Origin: Candidatus Zixiibacteriota bacterium
GTDB lineage: Bacteria; Zixibacteria; MSB-5A5; GN15; FEB-12
DNA length: 7,831 bases
Assembly (NCBI GenBank): GCA_016213305.1
Contig: JACRAV010000137.1
Coordinates: forward strand, 1-7,831
Direction: 5' to 3'
Shown here: one piece after another, positions 6,078-7,831 of the stretch
How the letters are laid out: each line of letters starts with the position of its first letter
Position numbering within the stretch: the first letter of the stretch is position 1
Made by a program: the position numbers and the translations under genes
The notes under the pieces: model-generated
Database searches by the model: none
The model's input: only the letters and a program-made list of their open reading frames with translations
Told to the model about the DNA's origin: nothing

Positions 6078-6776
6078 ATGATACTAATCCGACACACTAA
6101 GAGCGCTCCATTTGTCCTTCTGGCCTGCATGCTGGTCGGGGGGATTGCCGGATCGGTCTTTTCGCAAGCGCCTCCACCTGAATTCCGCTCCATGAGCCAG
6201 GCCGGCGTGCGACTGGGCGGCTGGGCTAATTTGGGAGACACCCCGGCCAAATCGGCGACCGGAACCGGTGGTGCTTCGTACGACATCGATTTCAAAGGCG
6301 GCTGTTTTTACACCGAGGCCTATGTCGGCATTCGGATTACCCCCATACTCGTGAGTGAGCTGACCCTGGGGATATTCAATCGCGGCGAAGTGAACCTAAC
6401 CGACGGCACCGATCAGTATTTCGGTAATCTGGTGGTCTATCCTTTTTCGGTGCGCGCCAAAATGTATCCGTTCGGAAACTCTCGGTGGCGACTCCAACCC
6501 TATCTTACCGGCGGACTGGCCTTCTACTACGCCCGGCACAGTATTCAATTCTATCGCACCAACGCCCTGTTTGTGGTGTTTGATGAAACGTCGGCCACCG
6601 ATTTTGATCTGACCGCCGGCGGCGGGTGCAATCTACCGATCGCCCAGAAGCTGGCGCTTGATTTCAATGTGTCGTACATGCCCCTCGCGTTTTCCAAGAG
6701 TCTGATGACTATACAAAATTACGATGGACTTTCCATCACCGTCGGAATCGTATATCTGTTCTCTTCAAAAAAATAA
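6078..6776 (+). CDS. Secreted outer-membrane beta-barrel protein of unknown function
   Basis: This 232-residue protein is not recognised as a named family member. It starts with a signal peptide: a basic N-region (RHTK), a hydrophobic core at about residues 11-28 and a likely signal peptidase I site near VFS/SQA at 27-31. The mature part has the alternating, aromatic- and glycine-rich pattern of a small outer-membrane barrel, for example YTEAYVGIRITPILVSELTLG at 78-98, VRAKMYPFG near 125, RLQPYLTGGLAFYYA near 138 and a closing strand LSITVGIVYLF at 218-228. This resembles the OmpA/OmpW-like 8-stranded barrel superfamily. The C-terminus is SSKK after the last strand rather than the terminal Phe typical of proteobacterial porins. 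A GA-rich stretch, AAAGAG at 6069-6074, is the only ribosome-binding candidate and is close to the ATG. It precedes gap by 25 bp and has no evident functional tie to it. Confidence 0.75.
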   Translation: MILIRHTKSAPFVLLACMLVGGIAGSVFSQAPPPEFRSMSQAGVRLGGWANLGDTPAKSATGTGGASYDIDFKGGCFYTEAYVGIRITPILVSELTLGIFNRGEVNLTDGTDQYFGNLVVYPFSVRAKMYPFGNSRWRLQPYLTGGLAFYYARHSIQFYRTNALFVVFDETSATDFDLTAGGGCNLPIAQKLALDFNVSYMPLAFSKSLMTIQNYDGLSITVGIVYLFSSKK

Positions 6777-6789
6777 CGGAAGGTTTTAC

Positions 6790-6796
6790 AGGGAGG
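6790..6796 (+). promoter_or_regulatory. Strong ribosome binding site fixing the gap start
   Basis: AGGGAGG lies five bases before the ATG at 6802 and is the strongest Shine-Dalgarno sequence in the window. It fixes the GAPDH start at MKVGINGFGRIGR. The same frame is open upstream to 6724, but that part overlaps the preceding gene and is unlike any GAPDH N-terminus. A strong site suits the high expression expected of a glycolytic enzyme. Confidence 0.8.
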
Positions 6797-6801
6797 TTAT
6801 A

Positions 6802-7788
6802 ATGAAAGTTGGCATAAACGGATTCGGACGTATCGGCCGGTTGGTCCTCAAGGCGGCCCGCGGCACCGACATGGAGTTTGTCGGGATCAACGACATCACC
6901 GACGCTAAGACTCTTGCGCACCTGCTCAAATACGACTCGATTCACGGCCGGTATCCGGGTGAAGTGCGGGTCGATGGCGACAAGCTGGTGGTCGAAGGCA
7001 AATCGATCCCGGTGCTCGCCGAAAAGGATCCCGCGAAACTGCCCTGGGCGTCGCTCGGAGCCGAGGTTATTCTGGAATGCACCGGCAAGTTCACCACGAA
7101 AGAAGACGCTTCCAAACATATCGCCGCCGGCGCGAAGAAAGTGCTGATCTCGGCTCCGGCCAAGGGGCACGACGGCACGTTCATACTCGGCGTCAATTCC
7201 GATCAGTACGACAAGAGCAAGCATCATGTCGTCTCGATCGGTTCCTGCACCACCAATTGTCTTGCCCCGGTCGCGAAAGTGCTGATGGACAACTTCGGGA
7301 TCGTCAAAGGGTTTATGACCACCATCCACGCCTACACCGCCGATCAGCGATTGCAGGATGCGCCGCACAAAGATCTTCGTCGCGCCCGCGCCGCCGCTCT
7401 TTCGATGGTCCCCACCACCACCGGCGCGGCCAAGGCCATTGCCGAATGTTTGCCCGCTTTGAAGGGGAAACTGGACGGCGTCGCCATACGCGTCCCCACG
7501 CCCGATGCTTCGCTGGTCGATCTGGCGGTCATCCTGGAAAAGGAAGCCACCGCCCAGCAGATCAATGAGGCGCTCAAAAAAGCGGCGACTTCCGGCCCGC
7601 TCTCGCGCACTCTCGAATATACCGAAGACCCGATCGTTTCGATTGATATCGTCGGCAATCCGCACGGCTCGGTGGTCGACGGCGGCCTCACCGCCGCCCA
7701 CGGCAACATGGCCAAAGTGTTTGCCTGGTACGACAACGAGTGGGGATTCTCGTGCCGCATGGTCGATATGATGCGGATGATGCTGTAA
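6802..7788 (+). CDS. gap: Type I glyceraldehyde-3-phosphate dehydrogenase
   Basis: GAPDH converts glyceraldehyde 3-phosphate, NAD(P)+ and phosphate to 1,3-bisphosphoglycerate in glycolysis, and runs in reverse in gluconeogenesis. The 328-residue protein has the nucleotide-binding INGFGRIGR at 5-13, the cofactor-ribose aspartate Asp31 in IND, the catalytic SCTTNC with Cys149, His176 in TTIHAYT, PHKDLRRARAAA at 188-199, PTTTGAAKA at 204-212 and the closing WYDNEWGFSCRM at 309-320. All catalytic residues are in place and the length is normal. The canonical Asp32-equivalent and Pro188 suggest an NAD-dependent glycolytic enzyme. Residue 187 is Ala where the classic NAD enzymes have Leu, so cofactor choice is not fully settled. 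Probable pgk follows after 18 bp with no terminator between, the common gap-pgk arrangement. Confidence 0.97.
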   Translation: MKVGINGFGRIGRLVLKAARGTDMEFVGINDITDAKTLAHLLKYDSIHGRYPGEVRVDGDKLVVEGKSIPVLAEKDPAKLPWASLGAEVILECTGKFTTKEDASKHIAAGAKKVLISAPAKGHDGTFILGVNSDQYDKSKHHVVSIGSCTTNCLAPVAKVLMDNFGIVKGFMTTIHAYTADQRLQDAPHKDLRRARAAALSMVPTTTGAAKAIAECLPALKGKLDGVAIRVPTPDASLVDLAVILEKEATAQQINEALKKAATSGPLSRTLEYTEDPIVSIDIVGNPHGSVVDGGLTAAHGNMAKVFAWYDNEWGFSCRMVDMMRMML

Positions 7789-7806
7789 AACACGAAGGCA
7801 GGAGAT

Positions 7807-7831
7807 ATGAAAAAGGTAACTGTTGCAGACA
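7807..7831 (+). CDS. pgk: Probable phosphoglycerate kinase, first eight codons only (3' end cut by window)
   Basis: An ATG 18 bp after gap opens a frame reading MKKVTVAD to the window edge. Phosphoglycerate kinases often start with a similar short basic stretch before the DxxxKGKRVxxRVDFN motif, and pgk commonly follows gap, so pgk is the best guess. Possible ribosome binding sites are GAAGG at 7794-7798 (8 bases upstream) and AGGAG at 7800-7804 (too close at 2 bases). Eight residues cannot prove identity; the call is mostly from context. Confidence 0.6.

Noticed and set aside
6056..6082. TTGATG ... TATGAT promoter-like pair around the start of the beta-barrel gene
   Set aside because: The spacing is only 15 bases and the -10 covers the start codon, so it would skip the signal peptide. 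A TTGACC at 6021 has no -10 at the right distance either.
6117..6131. LLAC at residues 14-17 of the beta-barrel protein as a lipoprotein lipobox
   Set aside because: Leu at -2 is atypical and the hydrophobic core continues about ten residues beyond the cysteine, which fits a signal peptidase I substrate better.
6724..6801. In-frame 26-codon upstream extension of gap
   Set aside because: It overlaps the beta-barrel gene, while the strong AGGGAGG site and the universal GAPDH N-terminus place the start at 6802.
6798..6803. Perfect TATAAT box before gap
   Set aside because: It overlaps the gap start codon, so a transcript from it would lack the ribosome binding site, and no -35 element lies about 17 bases upstream.

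Overview
The window is a compact stretch of chromosomal housekeeping genes, all on the + strand, from a bacterium with a moderately high GC content. A predicted secreted outer-membrane beta-barrel protein and a full MreC/MreD/PBP2/RodA wall-elongation set point to a Gram-negative (diderm), probably rod-shaped organism. The gene order (accA, a zinc-ribbon gene, a ptsN-like gene, then mreC) is not the one familiar from Proteobacteria. An FCB-type or candidate-phylum lineage such as Zixibacteria is possible, but that is only an impression.

Bases 1-5944 form one tightly packed run of seven genes with gaps of 30 bp or less and one 4-bp overlap. They are accA (its first codons lie off the left edge), a 56-residue Trm112/UPF0434 zinc-ribbon protein, a PtsN-type PTS IIA protein, mreC, mreD, mrdA (PBP2) and rodA. 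The last four encode most of the elongasome that builds lateral peptidoglycan: MreC and MreD are scaffold, RodA polymerises glycan strands and PBP2 cross-links them. mreB, usually next to mreC, is absent from the window. AccA makes malonyl-CoA for fatty acids, so membrane-lipid precursor supply and wall synthesis may be co-transcribed here, with a phosphorylatable regulator between them.

Bases 5945-6077 are the only sizeable gap (133 bp). It has no convincing terminator or promoter. It does hold a coding-like reading frame on the minus strand with no start codon, possibly a gene remnant or a dispersed repeat.

Bases 6078-7831 hold a 232-residue secreted beta-barrel protein of unknown function, then gap (GAPDH, complete) and the first eight codons of what is probably pgk. 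This begins a glycolytic gene pair.

No mobile element, CRISPR array, tRNA, rRNA or defence system is visible. I do not see a new multi-gene system. The points worth checking are the unusual gene neighbourhood, a four-ligand Cys/His zinc site in PBP2, an enlarged RodA with a changed motif, and the minus-strand remnant.
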